Positions 33,740 through 42,989 of a DNA stretch of 64,000 nt are shown one piece after another. The stretch covers positions 124,001 through 188,000 of the forward strand of contig JANSWZ010000007.1 in the NCBI GenBank assembly GCA_024743215.1. The letters run 5' to 3'. Position 1 is the stretch's first letter. Each line of letters starts with the position of its first letter. Below the pieces are notes generated by a model. It saw nothing but the letters and a program-made list of their open reading frames with translations. It was not told where the DNA came from and did not search any database. Origin of the DNA: Alphaproteobacteria bacterium. GTDB taxonomy: Bacteria; Pseudomonadota; Alphaproteobacteria; Rhizobiales; GCA-2746425. Made by a program: the position numbers and the translations under genes.

Positions 33740-35011
33740 TCAGACAGGACCTAATCGGTCAATACCCGCCCCATCAACAATGCGAAACTGGGGCAAGGGA
33801 ATGATAAACTGACCACCAGCTGCCGCGAAGTCTTTTTGCTGACTCATGATTTCGTCTGCAAGATTCCAGGGCAAGATAATCAGATAGTCCGGCGGATGGC
33901 TTTCAAGCACGTCCCGCGACACAATAGGTATTCGCACGCCAGGCATCAGCCTGCCCTGTTTTTCAGTATTTTGATCAACAATGTAATCCAACACTGCAGC
34001 ATCAAGTTTCGCCGCATTCAAAAGCATGGCGCCCTTCGCGGCAGCACCATAACAGGCAAGTTTAGCTCCGTCCGCCTTGAGCTGTCGCAGACGGGTTGAT
34101 ATCTGCGAAACCAGCTCAATCACCCTGCTCGAAAAATCGTTCAGCAATCGACCATCAGCCACACCCAGCTCAGCTTCGAAAACCAGCCTATCGCGAACAC
34201 TCTCAGCCTGCTTTGGCGAAGAGCTTTGATGCTTGGCGAAGATGCGCAATGATCCGCCCTGCGCCACGATAGTTTCGGCATGAAATATCTCAAGCCCGTT
34301 GCGCTCAAACAGAGGGATCAATGCTGTCAGGCTGAAATAGCAGTGATGCTCATGATAAATCGTATCAAATGCCAGCTTTTCCAACAGATCAATCAGATAC
34401 CCAAAATCCAGTGAGGCAATGCCGTCTGCTTTGAGCAGATGCCGAATACCCGACACAAACCCATTCAGATCGGGCACATGAGCCAAAACATTATTGGCGA
34501 CGATCAAATCCGCCTGTTGGCCTTCATCAACAAGTGCCTTTGCCAGATTTTCGGAAAAGAAATCCTGAATGGTTGGTACACCAATGTCCCGCGCCTTTGC
34601 GGCGGCCATCGGCGTTGGCTCGACGCCAAATGCCGGAATTCCCATGCGCAGAAAATTCTGAAGCAGATAGCCATCATTGCTGGCAATCTCAATCACCTGT
34701 GACCTTTCTGACAAGCCGTATTGTGCAACAATATTTTCAGAAAAGTCTCTGGATGCATCCAACAATGTCTGCGAAACGGAGGAGAAATACGGATAGTTCT
34801 CATCGAAAATTACGGCTGGTGATGGGGTGTCACGAATCTGCACCAATGTGCATTGCCTGCAACTCATCAACTCCATCTCAAACAGCGTCTCCGCTTCGAC
34901 CGGATCAGATGGCTTAGGAAAACATGCGGTCAAAGGCACTTTTCCAAAACTGATAATTTCAGCCAGCGCCGCCGATCCGCAGGAACGGCATAGGGGTTGC
35001 TGCGGTTTCAA
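33740..35011 (-). CDS. SAM-dependent sugar C-methyltransferase-like protein (zinc-binding type)
   Basis: 423 residues with the three-part layout of NDP-hexose C-methyltransferases. It has an N-terminal zinc-binding domain with CRSC near 8 and CRQC near 51, a central SAM domain with VIEIASNDGYLLQNF near 106, and a C-terminal Rossmann domain starting near 305 (LACYGAAAKGAMLLNA). The DTIYHEHHCYFSLTAL segment near 215 is also typical and contains the probable base. Known relatives methylate carbon 3 of a keto-sugar nucleotide. It overlaps the epimerase gene by four bases. Confidence 0.88.
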   Translation of the reverse strand: MKPQQPLCRSCGSAALAEIISFGKVPLTACFPKPSDPVEAETLFEMELMSCRQCTLVQIRDTPSPAVIFDENYPYFSSVSQTLLDASRDFSENIVAQYGLSERSQVIEIASNDGYLLQNFLRMGIPAFGVEPTPMAAAKARDIGVPTIQDFFSENLAKALVDEGQQADLIVANNVLAHVPDLNGFVSGIRHLLKADGIASLDFGYLIDLLEKLAFDTIYHEHHCYFSLTALIPLFERNGLEIFHAETIVAQGGSLRIFAKHQSSSPKQAESVRDRLVFEAELGVADGRLLNDFSSRVIELVSQISTRLRQLKADGAKLACYGAAAKGAMLLNAAKLDAAVLDYIVDQNTEKQGRLMPGVRIPIVSRDVLESHPPDYLIILPWNLADEIMSQQKDFAAAGGQFIIPLPQFRIVDGAGIDRLGPV

Positions 35012-36066
35012 ACCGACTTGCCCGCCGGATGCACATGCCGCAATGCGGGCGTCAGTTCCCCGGCCAGAATTCGAGATTTTAGGTGAGCAAGGCGCTGAAA
35101 CCTGGAGCCTTCGAATTCCTCGGGCACAACTTTTGTCGCGGTGAGCGCGGCATGAAGCTCAGCAATACCGTCTTCCAGAGCATAACGGGTCCAGTTCGGG
35201 CCCATCACAGTTTCAAGTTTTTTTCCGCTAACCTTGTAGTTTCTGTTGTCGCTGCTGGCCGAAGTTTCGAACACGATATTCGAATTTGGTATCTGTGCCT
35301 GAATCTTCGCCGCAATATCTCGGATTTGATAGTTTTCAGTATCAGCAACCACATTGAACGCCTGCAAATGCATGTCTTGTCGATCAATCTCCAGCATGGT
35401 GACAAAGGCTCTGGCCACATCCCGAAGATGGATAATCGGACGCCAGGCAAGCCCATCGCTCTTGAGAAATATCTCACCGGTATTGACCGTCCAGGCCATC
35501 AGATTGTTGACAACCAGATCAAACCGCATGCGTGGCGATAACCCATAAACGGTCCCGCTGCGCATAAAAACCGGCGAGAATGAATGATCGGCAAGCGCCG
35601 CAATGTCCTGCTCCATTTTCAACTTGGACCAGGCATAAGCTGTAACCGGAGCATAGCCAGACCCCTCGTCAAGAAAGGTACCATCACTGGCACCATACAC
35701 CGAACATGTGGAGGCAAGCACAAGCCGGTTTACCCCATTCTGCTGGCACAATTGTGCCAGACGAACTGACGTTTCATGATTGATTTCATAGGTCAGTTTC
35801 GGGTCGAATTCGCCCAGAGGATCGTTCGACAGGCCAGCAAGGTGAATGACCGCATCCTGCCCTGAAACATGCTCGGCCCGCACGTCACGCACATCCATAG
35901 CCATCTCAGTGATGGATGGATTGCCCTTTGCAGGCTCAGCATAGGCATAAACACAGGTTTCGAATAAATTGGTATCCAGTCCTGTTACCTCATGCCCCTT
36001 TGATAACAATTCATCTGTCACAGCGGCACCCAAATAGCCTTTATGCCCTGTCACCAATACCCGCAT
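35008..36066 (-). CDS. NAD-dependent sugar epimerase/dehydratase
   Basis: 352-residue extended SDR. NAD motif VTGHKGYLG near 5, catalytic Thr/Ser in LASTCSVYGAS near 118, active site YAWSK near 142. It modifies an NDP-sugar (epimerisation, reduction or 4,6-dehydration). It starts one base after the nucleotidyltransferase stop and overlaps the methyltransferase gene by four bases. In this context it acts on the activated sugar made by the nucleotidyltransferase. Confidence 0.9.
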   Translation of the reverse strand: MRVLVTGHKGYLGAAVTDELLSKGHEVTGLDTNLFETCVYAYAEPAKGNPSITEMAMDVRDVRAEHVSGQDAVIHLAGLSNDPLGEFDPKLTYEINHETSVRLAQLCQQNGVNRLVLASTCSVYGASDGTFLDEGSGYAPVTAYAWSKLKMEQDIAALADHSFSPVFMRSGTVYGLSPRMRFDLVVNNLMAWTVNTGEIFLKSDGLAWRPIIHLRDVARAFVTMLEIDRQDMHLQAFNVVADTENYQIRDIAAKIQAQIPNSNIVFETSASSDNRNYKVSGKKLETVMGPNWTRYALEDGIAELHAALTATKVVPEEFEGSRFQRLAHLKSRILAGELTPALRHVHPAGKSV

Positions 36067-36795
36067 TTACGCACGTCCCCGTTTTGAAATCTGCAGCCAT
36101 TGTGCATTGCCACCTTCCCAGATGTCATTCAACAGTTCCGCATCTTTCAATGTATCCATCGACTGCCAGAAGCCATGATGCCGATAGGCCATCAATTCAT
36201 TTTTGGCAGCCAGAAGCGGTAGTGTGTCAACTTCCCAACTTGCATCATCGCTGGTCAGATGGTCGAATATTTCCGGTTCCAGCACAAAGATTCCTGCACT
36301 CACCCAGACATCATCCAGTCGCGGCTTTTCGATCATGCTTGTGACCTGATCTCCGTTCAGACCAAGCAAGCCATATGGCAAACGCGGTTGGACAGTCACA
36401 ACTGTTGCAATGCGCTTGTGGGCTCGGTGAAAGCGCAACAGGTCAGATAAATCCACATCCCAAACCCCATCGCACCAGGCCAGAATAAATGTCTCTTCCT
36501 CCAGCAAATATTTTAACCGGAAAACACGCCCGCCCGTATCGGTGTTCTCGCCCGTATCGACAGGTACAATGCTGACAGGTGATTGCTGCTGTGAGAAAAA
36601 CGCGCGCATAGCACCTTTGAAATGTCCAAGCGCGACGATAAAATCTGCAAAGCCCTGCCTGGCAAAACCATCAATGACATGGCCAATAATCGGTTTTCCA
36701 CCAATTGGCGTCAGTGGTTTTGGCGGGCTGTCGCCCCGCTGAATTCGGCTCCCCTTGCCGCCAGCAAGCACAACTACTTTTTCGCGATTACTCAT
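36067..36795 (-). CDS. Sugar-1-phosphate nucleotidyltransferase
   Basis: About 242 residues. Nucleotide-binding signature VVVLAGGKGSRIQ near 8, PKPLTPIGGKPII near 24, metal/sugar site LAWCDGVWDVD near 105 and MIEKPR near 150. The layout resembles glucose-1-phosphate cytidylyltransferase (RfbF). The ATG at 36795 overlaps the upstream methyltransferase stop as ATGA, which fixes the start. It activates a hexose-1-phosphate for the epimerase and methyltransferases of the same operon. CTP versus other NTP use is not resolved. Confidence 0.88.
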   Translation of the reverse strand: MSNREKVVVLAGGKGSRIQRGDSPPKPLTPIGGKPIIGHVIDGFARQGFADFIVALGHFKGAMRAFFSQQQSPVSIVPVDTGENTDTGGRVFRLKYLLEEETFILAWCDGVWDVDLSDLLRFHRAHKRIATVVTVQPRLPYGLLGLNGDQVTSMIEKPRLDDVWVSAGIFVLEPEIFDHLTSDDASWEVDTLPLLAAKNELMAYRHHGFWQSMDTLKDAELLNDIWEGGNAQWLQISKRGRA

Positions 36796-38054
36796 GCGCA
36801 CAAACCCGGATTGTCGTCTGGGTGTGGAAAGCCGAGCACGCGGATATCGGCAAGCACGGAAAGCTCAGCCAATGCATCCCTGATTTCAGATACATAAGCA
36901 GGGTTCATGATGATGATGAATTCCGGAGCAAGATCAACCAGTTCAGACGGCGAAACCACACAATGCCCCGATCCTGCCAGAAAAGAGTTCTGCTTGTCAG
37001 GATTGATATCCACAACCCCCGCAACTTGGCTCTTCAATCCAAGTGACGTCAGAAAAGCAACAGCTTTTGATCCACTGCCCCACAACATCACGGTTCCGGG
37101 TGACTTGTCTCCAAACCAGTTGCGCCACTGTTGCAATTGTTTCTCCAGACGGGATGATAGGCGTGCGGACAGTTCGTCCATGTCCTGAGAAATTCGAACC
37201 GCTCCGACGACAGGACCAACGCTTGAATTCACAGCCGTTAGATAGGCTGTTGCGCAGACATACTGGCCATCAAATTCAGTATGAATATCCTGTGTCATGA
37301 AACCATTTTGAGCCAACACATTTTGCAAGCTTTCGGAGGTAAAATAATGGCAATGCTCATAATATACATCCCAGAAAGCCCCCTCATCCGCAATGCGCGA
37401 TGTGTCAGGCACATCCACATAAAACGGAATATCAGTCCGTCCCTGCATGAGCCCGGAAACGTGTTGTAATATCTCATCAATCTGGAAAACATGTTCCAGC
37501 GTATGACGGCAAATTATCAGGTCCGGTTCCAGCCCATAATGCTGTGTCCCAAGGAACTCTGACAAAAAAAACACAGTGCCTTCTGCATTTCTTGGCCGTT
37601 TGGGATTTTTGTCCTGACCAATACTGGGGTCGATCCCAGTTCCTCTGGCACCCGAAATCTCACACAATCCCTTCAGAAAGGAGCCGTCCCCACATCCGAT
37701 TTCGACGATATGCTTGCCACGCAAATCATGCTTTTCCGCCAGCCTTCTGGACAGATCTGCCGCATAGTGCCCGAAATGCGGCGACCCATGTTGTGACCCG
37801 TTATATTTGTCTGAAAAACATTGCGTTGAACTGTCAAAAGCGGCGTTGGAAATCAGGCCCGTCCGCTTGTCTTGCACAAGCCTGATATCGCCGCACCCCA
37901 ACGCTCGGGCAGTAGCCCGCTCTCCAAATATCTCACAACTGTTGATCGGAACGCTTTTCTGAAGATAGATATCAGAATCTGGCTCCGCTGCGAGCCCTGG
38001 ACGATGCATATCTGGTGCCCCCGGTGCTGTGATAATCGTCTGGTCGAAACCCAA
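36792..38054 (-). CDS. Class I SAM-dependent methyltransferase with C-terminal sugar-binding-like domain
   Basis: 420 residues. The SAM motif is HIVEIGCGDGSFLKGL near residue 112. ICRHTLEHVFQIDEIL lies near 180 and the tyrosine/histidine-rich WDVYYEHCHYFTSESLQNVL near 228. The C-terminal third (VMLWGSGSKAVAFLTS near 318) is similar in design to the C-methyltransferase encoded at 33740-35011. Unlike that protein it lacks the N-terminal CxxC zinc motifs. It is the first gene of the four-gene operon. It may methylate or otherwise modify the same NDP-sugar. Confidence 0.85.
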   Translation of the reverse strand: MGFDQTIITAPGAPDMHRPGLAAEPDSDIYLQKSVPINSCEIFGERATARALGCGDIRLVQDKRTGLISNAAFDSSTQCFSDKYNGSQHGSPHFGHYAADLSRRLAEKHDLRGKHIVEIGCGDGSFLKGLCEISGARGTGIDPSIGQDKNPKRPRNAEGTVFFLSEFLGTQHYGLEPDLIICRHTLEHVFQIDEILQHVSGLMQGRTDIPFYVDVPDTSRIADEGAFWDVYYEHCHYFTSESLQNVLAQNGFMTQDIHTEFDGQYVCATAYLTAVNSSVGPVVGAVRISQDMDELSARLSSRLEKQLQQWRNWFGDKSPGTVMLWGSGSKAVAFLTSLGLKSQVAGVVDINPDKQNSFLAGSGHCVVSPSELVDLAPEFIIIMNPAYVSEIRDALAELSVLADIRVLGFPHPDDNPGLCA

Positions 38055-38140
38055 CGACGCGCCTGCATTTGCAGTGTGCTGCTCAGTAGAACGTTTGCCA
38101 AGCTGTTACAATCATCCTTCTCGATGCGCCGTCACTCAGC

Positions 38141-38170
38141 CGGAAAATCACGGTTTTCCGTTGTTTTTTG
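38141..38170 (+). other. Small hairpin with T-run upstream of the methyltransferase gene
   Basis: CGGAAAA (38141-38147) and TTTTCCG (38154-38160) pair with a six-base loop and are followed by a T-rich tract. No plus-strand gene ends here, so its role as a terminator is doubtful. It lies in the 246-base gap between the minus-strand methyltransferase gene and the plus-strand barrel gene. Confidence 0.3.
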
Positions 38171-38300
38171 GCAACAGTTCGGATGGTTAATGGCCTGAAA
38201 AGCCGTTACAATCACTGGTCGCTTGTTGCCCCGGCAATGCCAGAGTAGAGTTATTATGAATCGATATTTCTACATATGACATCATCAGTTTGGGGCCGAT

Positions 38301-39902
38301 ATGAGCTTAAAATCCGTAGAGTTTACTTCCGAGATGAAATCTCGCCTGGCACAGGCTTGCGCGGCATCCGCCGCACGCAGTCACTTGGTAACTGCCAAAC
38401 GCGACGCGTTTGGCCGGACAATTGTGACAGCACACACTGTTAAATCAGTGGCGTCCCGCAAGGATAACAAGGCATTGCTTGCTGAGTTGAAAGCAAGCGG
38501 CCTGAATGCAACAGTCAAAGTCCGGTCTCATGCAGACCGCAAGATTGCCAGCGCAAAGTCCCTGCAGAGCCTGCTTGCACGCTATGAAGGTTCAGACTTC
38601 CTCCATGATCCAACAGGCGCATTTGGTCGCTCCGCAGAGTTGGTGGATTTCGCACAGAACATCCGCGCGTCCTTGAGTGATAAGGTTGCAGGCATCTATT
38701 GGAACACACAGTTGCGCACAGCTTTTGTAGTTCTGAACCACACAAAATTCTTCGCCGATAAAAAGGTCAAAATTGCTGATCTTGCGGAAACTGAAAACGC
38801 AGTCAGAAATGCCTATCGCGCTGTCATGCCGGACAATTCGTCCTTGTTCGTACATGCCCTGCGCATTGGCTTTGAAATTCCGGCAATGAGCCTTGTTCCG
38901 GTTGACGCAGCCTCCGTCGTGGCATCAGATTCATTCCTCTCCGGCCTCTCAAAATTCGCCAAGGCACCTGCATTTGCTGCGATGGTCGGCCTCGGCGGCG
39001 CGATGGTCGCAGGTCAGGCAGCAGCAGCAGATCCAGCATCCGAAAACCCTATGATGGGCAGTTACCCTGCAGTTTCCGGTCTTAACTTCAAAATCGGCAT
39101 TGCCGGTGGGCTTCAGGACGGTGGAGTATTTTTCGACGATGAAGCGACTGACAGAGATTCGAGCCAAACATTTGTGGGCACAGCCTCTGTAACGACGCCG
39201 ATCCTGCACTCCTTTGGTTTCCAGTTGGATGGTTTGCTCGGATATATTAATCGCGATGACGATGTTTCAGGCATCAATGGAAGTGGGTCCAGCGACGAAG
39301 TAGATGGCGAATTTGTGTATGGTGTCGGTGGACATTTGTTCTGGCGCGATCCAATGAAGGGTCTTGTTGGCCTCACAGCGTCCTATGTTGAGTTGCAAGG
39401 CGACGATGATTCTTTTGACAATGCCTCGCAGCAAGAATTCGCGCCGGGACTGTCTATCACCCGTGTGGGCGCTGAAGGTGAGTTGTATCTGGAACAGTTT
39501 ACGGTAGCCGCAGGAGCCGGTTATCAGTTCATCAACTTCACTGGTGATTTTGAGCCATATCCTGAGTCTGATTTCGAGGAAGACGGCCTGTATGCTCAGT
39601 TGGACCTGTCGTGGTATGCGACTGACAATCTCGTCTTGTCAATTGGGGCAGCAACCGACCCGAACGCCGACATACTCGGGACAGCAGGCGTAGAGTGGGC
39701 TCCTGCCATTGAATCCTTTAACGGATTGTCCCTGTTTGCGGACGGCATCGTAGGCGAAGACGATTATGTCAGCGCTTCGCTTGGCGTGAGGTTCTACTTC
39801 GGCGAAGGAACGACTTTGAAAACGCGTCATCGCTTCGACGATCCAGTTGACAATCTTCCTGGAGCCGCACTTGCAACTGGTGCCGGTAACCTGGGGTACT
39901 AA
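38301..39902 (+). CDS. Outer-membrane beta-barrel protein with long N-terminal domain and internal signal-like segment
   Basis: 533 residues, not recognised as a named family. Residues 1-220 are a basic/polar domain (MSLKSVEFTSEMKSRLAQAC onward). Residues about 215-243 look just like a Sec signal peptide: lysines in LSKFAKAP, hydrophobic AAMVGLGGAMVAGQ, then AAAA before DPASENP. Residues 244-510 alternate hydrophobic and polar residues with many glycines and aspartates, like a beta-barrel, ending GVRFYFG with a 30-residue tail. I see no ribosome site before internal ATGs, so one polypeptide is expected. It sits among polysaccharide genes and is followed by a strong terminator. Function unknown; an extended export leader or a self-processing protein are both possible. 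Confidence 0.7.
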   Translation: MSLKSVEFTSEMKSRLAQACAASAARSHLVTAKRDAFGRTIVTAHTVKSVASRKDNKALLAELKASGLNATVKVRSHADRKIASAKSLQSLLARYEGSDFLHDPTGAFGRSAELVDFAQNIRASLSDKVAGIYWNTQLRTAFVVLNHTKFFADKKVKIADLAETENAVRNAYRAVMPDNSSLFVHALRIGFEIPAMSLVPVDAASVVASDSFLSGLSKFAKAPAFAAMVGLGGAMVAGQAAAADPASENPMMGSYPAVSGLNFKIGIAGGLQDGGVFFDDEATDRDSSQTFVGTASVTTPILHSFGFQLDGLLGYINRDDDVSGINGSGSSDEVDGEFVYGVGGHLFWRDPMKGLVGLTASYVELQGDDDSFDNASQQEFAPGLSITRVGAEGELYLEQFTVAAGAGYQFINFTGDFEPYPESDFEEDGLYAQLDLSWYATDNLVLSIGAATDPNADILGTAGVEWAPAIESFNGLSLFADGIVGEDDYVSASLGVRFYFGEGTTLKTRHRFDDPVDNLPGAALATGAGNLGY

Positions 39903-39953
39903 AACAAACAAACGCAGCGCAGATTCCATACAAGCGATCTGACAAGCGCACTA

Positions 39954-40002
39954 ATGCGGCACCATGTTTCTGGGATGGAAACTGGTGCCGCATTTATTTT
40001 TG
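39954..40002 (+). terminator. Terminator after the beta-barrel gene
   Basis: ATGCGGCACCA (39954-39964) pairs with TGGTGCCGCAT (39983-39993). Inside it, GTTTC (39966-39970) pairs with GAAAC (39978-39982), leaving a one-base bulge and a seven-base loop. TTATTTTTG follows. This is a strong rho-independent terminator for the plus strand. Confidence 0.85.
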
Positions 40003-40016
40003 ATTGATACTAAGTC

Positions 40017-41201
40017 ATGAAAAAAATACTTTTTGTATCGGAACTCGGCGCTGGACTGGGCCATGTCGCCCCTCTTAAAGCCGTAGCGGATCAGGTACTG
40101 GCACAACAATCCGGTGCCGACCAATATGAGTGCATTTTCTCGGTCAAAGACAGTATCGGCGCGCATCAGGCATTCACCGGTGCTGCCTTTCCAATCCTTC
40201 CCGCCCCCGTTTCAGAACCATCCCAGACAGCCATAACCAGAACATCCAGCTACAGTGAAGTTCTGGAACAAATCGGCTATCTGAAAAAGGACCGGCTTAC
40301 ATCAATCCTGTCTGCCTGGGATGATGTGCTTACTCTGCTCAAGCCTGACCTGATCGTCGCAGATCACAGCCCAAGCCTGTGCCTTGCAGCACGTGGCAGA
40401 ATTCCGGTTGCCCTTATCGGCAGCGCTCACACAATGCCACCGGTTGGTATGCCGAGATATCCGTCTTTGCGTGCCGGTGTGGCACCTGCCCAATATCAGG
40501 AAGCGATGCTATGCAACATCAATACCGTACTGGCAGAGCGAGGCCAGTCAGCGCTCTCGGCGTTGCCCGAGTTGCTGAACACAGAAAAGCGGTTTGTATT
40601 TTCTTTGCCGCAAGCAGACCCCTACGTCGGCCTTCGGAATGAAGAATTGCTGGGTTCGTACAATGACGGCCTTCGCAGAACAGACTTGCCGGATGAGCCA
40701 CATCTGTTTCTCTATGCTGGTGCAGTACCGGAATATCTGGATCCGATCATTCAGGCTGTCTCTCAAACAAAAGCAAAAATCTCGGCCTATCTTGGAAATA
40801 CGAATACGGCGGCTGCCCAGTTTCTAAAGCTTCGTGGGGGGCACATTTATGCAAAGCCACCAGAACTCTCTGAAGTCTTACCCACGGTAACGGCCGTCAT
40901 GTCACATGGCGGCGCCGGGCTTTCTCAAGCGGCGATGATTGCTGGCCGGCCACAACTCATTGTGCCCATTCATTTTGAGTCAGAAGCGACAGCGGGTCGC
41001 TTGGAAGGTCTGGGTGTCGGCAAAGGAATTCGATCTGCCAACGTAGATGATTTGAAGAATGCGGTATCAGCAATTATGGAAGTTCGCCGCTTCAGCGAAA
41101 ACGCACAGAAAGTGGCCAGGACGATTGCTGACATGAACTTACCTGAGAGCGCAACGCATCTGGTTGCGAAGGGCGTATTGGAGCTTCTTGAGAGCACTTA
41201 A
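40017..41201 (+). CDS. GT1-type glycosyltransferase (MGT/UGT-like)
   Basis: 394 residues with the GT-B fold. The N-terminal acceptor domain begins ILFVSELGAGLGHVAPLKAVADQVL, and the C-terminal donor domain holds MSHGGAGLSQAAMIAGRPQLIVP near residue 295, the UDP/TDP-sugar signature of family GT1. It is cytoplasmic and would glycosylate a lipid or small molecule. It starts just after the barrel gene's terminator, so it needs its own promoter. It converges with the family 2 glycosyltransferase gene at 41239. Confidence 0.88.
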   Translation: MKKILFVSELGAGLGHVAPLKAVADQVLAQQSGADQYECIFSVKDSIGAHQAFTGAAFPILPAPVSEPSQTAITRTSSYSEVLEQIGYLKKDRLTSILSAWDDVLTLLKPDLIVADHSPSLCLAARGRIPVALIGSAHTMPPVGMPRYPSLRAGVAPAQYQEAMLCNINTVLAERGQSALSALPELLNTEKRFVFSLPQADPYVGLRNEELLGSYNDGLRRTDLPDEPHLFLYAGAVPEYLDPIIQAVSQTKAKISAYLGNTNTAAAQFLKLRGGHIYAKPPELSEVLPTVTAVMSHGGAGLSQAAMIAGRPQLIVPIHFESEATAGRLEGLGVGKGIRSANVDDLKNAVSAIMEVRRFSENAQKVARTIADMNLPESATHLVAKGVLELLEST

Positions 41202-41238
41202 GGGGCGACTGGATTTGGCCTTATCCTGATACCGTAGC

Positions 41239-42255
41239 TCACACGCCCAAAGCGTGTTGCTGCACGCGCTCATCCGAAAAATTGACGGCCACTTTTGCCA
41301 TATCCGGCTGCTGCGGGAGGTCACACTCATAAGCTTTCGAGAATTTTCGCAAGCCTGCATTCCATCCACGTTCAAACTGAACCGATTTCAAAACACTGAT
41401 CGCCGTAAATCCAAGCGTCATAACCCAGGATTGGCCCAGTTCGCGACACTCAGCCCATTGGGCTTTGACCTTGCGCCTTATCGTTTTAAGCCCCCCGGCA
41501 AAAGTGCCATCCGAACACATCTCCGCCAACACCCAATCCTGCTCCAGCAGAGTATACTGGACGGACCCAAAGCCATAGTTGAACGCACGCTTGGCAATCT
41601 CTCGAAGGCTTGTCTCTGCCTTGTGGCCAATCAACCAGTTCCAGGCCACAAGATATCGGCCACCGGCCCTGATCGCACGCTGAGTCAAACAGCAATCCTC
41701 GGCAGCAACATTCAACGCCCGCTCATAACCGCCAATTTGTTCAAACAAGGTTCGCCGGAAGGCAGCATTGGCACCAACCGCCGTCAGCAAACCATGATCT
41801 GAAACGACTGGCCCTGGATAATTACTCCGCGCAGCCATTGACGTTGCACACACACTTGGCTTGCTGTGCCAAACCGGCTCGACCTGACCCGCAATCACAT
41901 CAATATCCGGATCTGCGGCGATGATCGCTTCCAGATAGTCCAGCCAGTCCGGCCCTGGAATGCAGTCATCATCAGTCATGACCAGGAAGTCTTCCTCAGC
42001 ACCAGAAAAAGCCTCCTGCCGCGCCATGGCAGGACCGGCATTTTGCGGCATGACACGATACTCGAACAATCCATCATGCTGCTCGACCAGCCTCTGATAG
42101 GCATCATCATGGCTGGCATCGTTGACGATCACGAGACGGACATTCGGCTTGCGAAGCAATTGGGACTTGATGGCAACAATAAACCGCTGAAGGTCATCCG
42201 CGCGTTTGTAGGTCGGGACCCCGATGCAAAAGGTTGGTGCAGCCATCAAAGACAT
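41239..42255 (-). CDS. Family 2 glycosyltransferase
   Basis: 338 residues. FCIGVPTYKRADDLQRF at the start, VNDASHDDA near 46, DxD site VMTDDDCIPGPDWLDYL near 93 and acceptor region NVAAEDCCLTQRAIRAG near 178. It transfers a sugar from an NDP-donor to a surface glycan or lipid. ATG 42255 follows GGAATTGG; an in-frame ATG at 42246 is the alternative. The peroxiredoxin-like gene ends 17 bases upstream, so the two may be cotranscribed. Confidence 0.88.
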   Translation of the reverse strand: MSLMAAPTFCIGVPTYKRADDLQRFIVAIKSQLLRKPNVRLVIVNDASHDDAYQRLVEQHDGLFEYRVMPQNAGPAMARQEAFSGAEEDFLVMTDDDCIPGPDWLDYLEAIIAADPDIDVIAGQVEPVWHSKPSVCATSMAARSNYPGPVVSDHGLLTAVGANAAFRRTLFEQIGGYERALNVAAEDCCLTQRAIRAGGRYLVAWNWLIGHKAETSLREIAKRAFNYGFGSVQYTLLEQDWVLAEMCSDGTFAGGLKTIRRKVKAQWAECRELGQSWVMTLGFTAISVLKSVQFERGWNAGLRKFSKAYECDLPQQPDMAKVAVNFSDERVQQHALGV

Positions 42256-42272
42256 CCAATTCCAAAAACCGC

Positions 42273-42791
42273 TCAGACAGTCCCGCGGGCAGGTCTGTTA
42301 TGGGCAATATTGAATTTCATACCGTCCAGCAATTCACTCAGTTCTGGGCGCGCGGCAGGTCCGTTGGAGATGCAGACCAACTGAATAATGCCATCAGGAC
42401 GCACACAGAAAATTCCGGGTTCTGCAAATCTGCGATCTGTCTCATCAGGTGACAGCGGGTCCGAAATATAAACACCAAGGCCAAGCATCTGCTCTTCACT
42501 CAGATCATAGCCGACATCGAAACTCCAGCCGAATTCGTCTACGTCCGCCTTTGCCTTTTCCCTCGGATCAGCCGATACGACAACCAGGTCAAATCCGGCC
42601 TCTTCCCAGTCAGATTTCAATCCTTCAAGCGTAGCCAGGTATTTCTTGCAACGTCCGCAATGCTTTCCCCGATACACCACCAACAGCGTGTGACGTTCCG
42701 TGGCACCGCCAATGCTGAGCGTTCCGCCACCAAGTTTCGGGAAACTCATTTGCGGCAAAGCCCCGCCTGCTTCCGGTTTTGTATTCATCAT
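42273..42791 (-). CDS. Peroxiredoxin-like (AhpC/TSA) protein
   Basis: 172 residues with a thioredoxin fold. The active-site region VVYRGKHCGRCKKYLATL near residue 40 has a CxxC pair, where classical peroxiredoxins have PxxxTxxC. VVVSADPREKAKADVDEFGW near 75 matches the AhpC/TSA core. It probably reduces peroxides or acts as a thiol-disulfide oxidoreductase. It is divergent from the DUF4336 gene; the gap contains a palindrome CTGATATCAG (42876-42885). Confidence 0.82.
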   Translation of the reverse strand: MMNTKPEAGGALPQMSFPKLGGGTLSIGGATERHTLLVVYRGKHCGRCKKYLATLEGLKSDWEEAGFDLVVVSADPREKAKADVDEFGWSFDVGYDLSEEQMLGLGVYISDPLSPDETDRRFAEPGIFCVRPDGIIQLVCISNGPAARPELSELLDGMKFNIAHNRPARGTV

Positions 42792-42989
42792 CGGGAATGC
42801 CTTTCTGCGTTTGTATGGAACCCACCCTCACCGGGACATGGGCCTGCTTCAAATCCTGTAGAACACTGAGCTTATCTGATATCAGCCCGGCAAAGCATGT
42901 TTGGTAATTTTCTAGTCCAAAAGTGATTTTCAATCATCACATATCTTTGGCAATTCTTACATCCATATGTGGAAGATTCGGGAGCGAAT

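Noticed and set aside
38105-38214. GTTACAATCA repeated exactly 100 bases apart (38105-38114 and 38205-38214)
   Set aside because: Only two 10-base copies with no further similarity around them; probably chance, although a paired binding site cannot be excluded.
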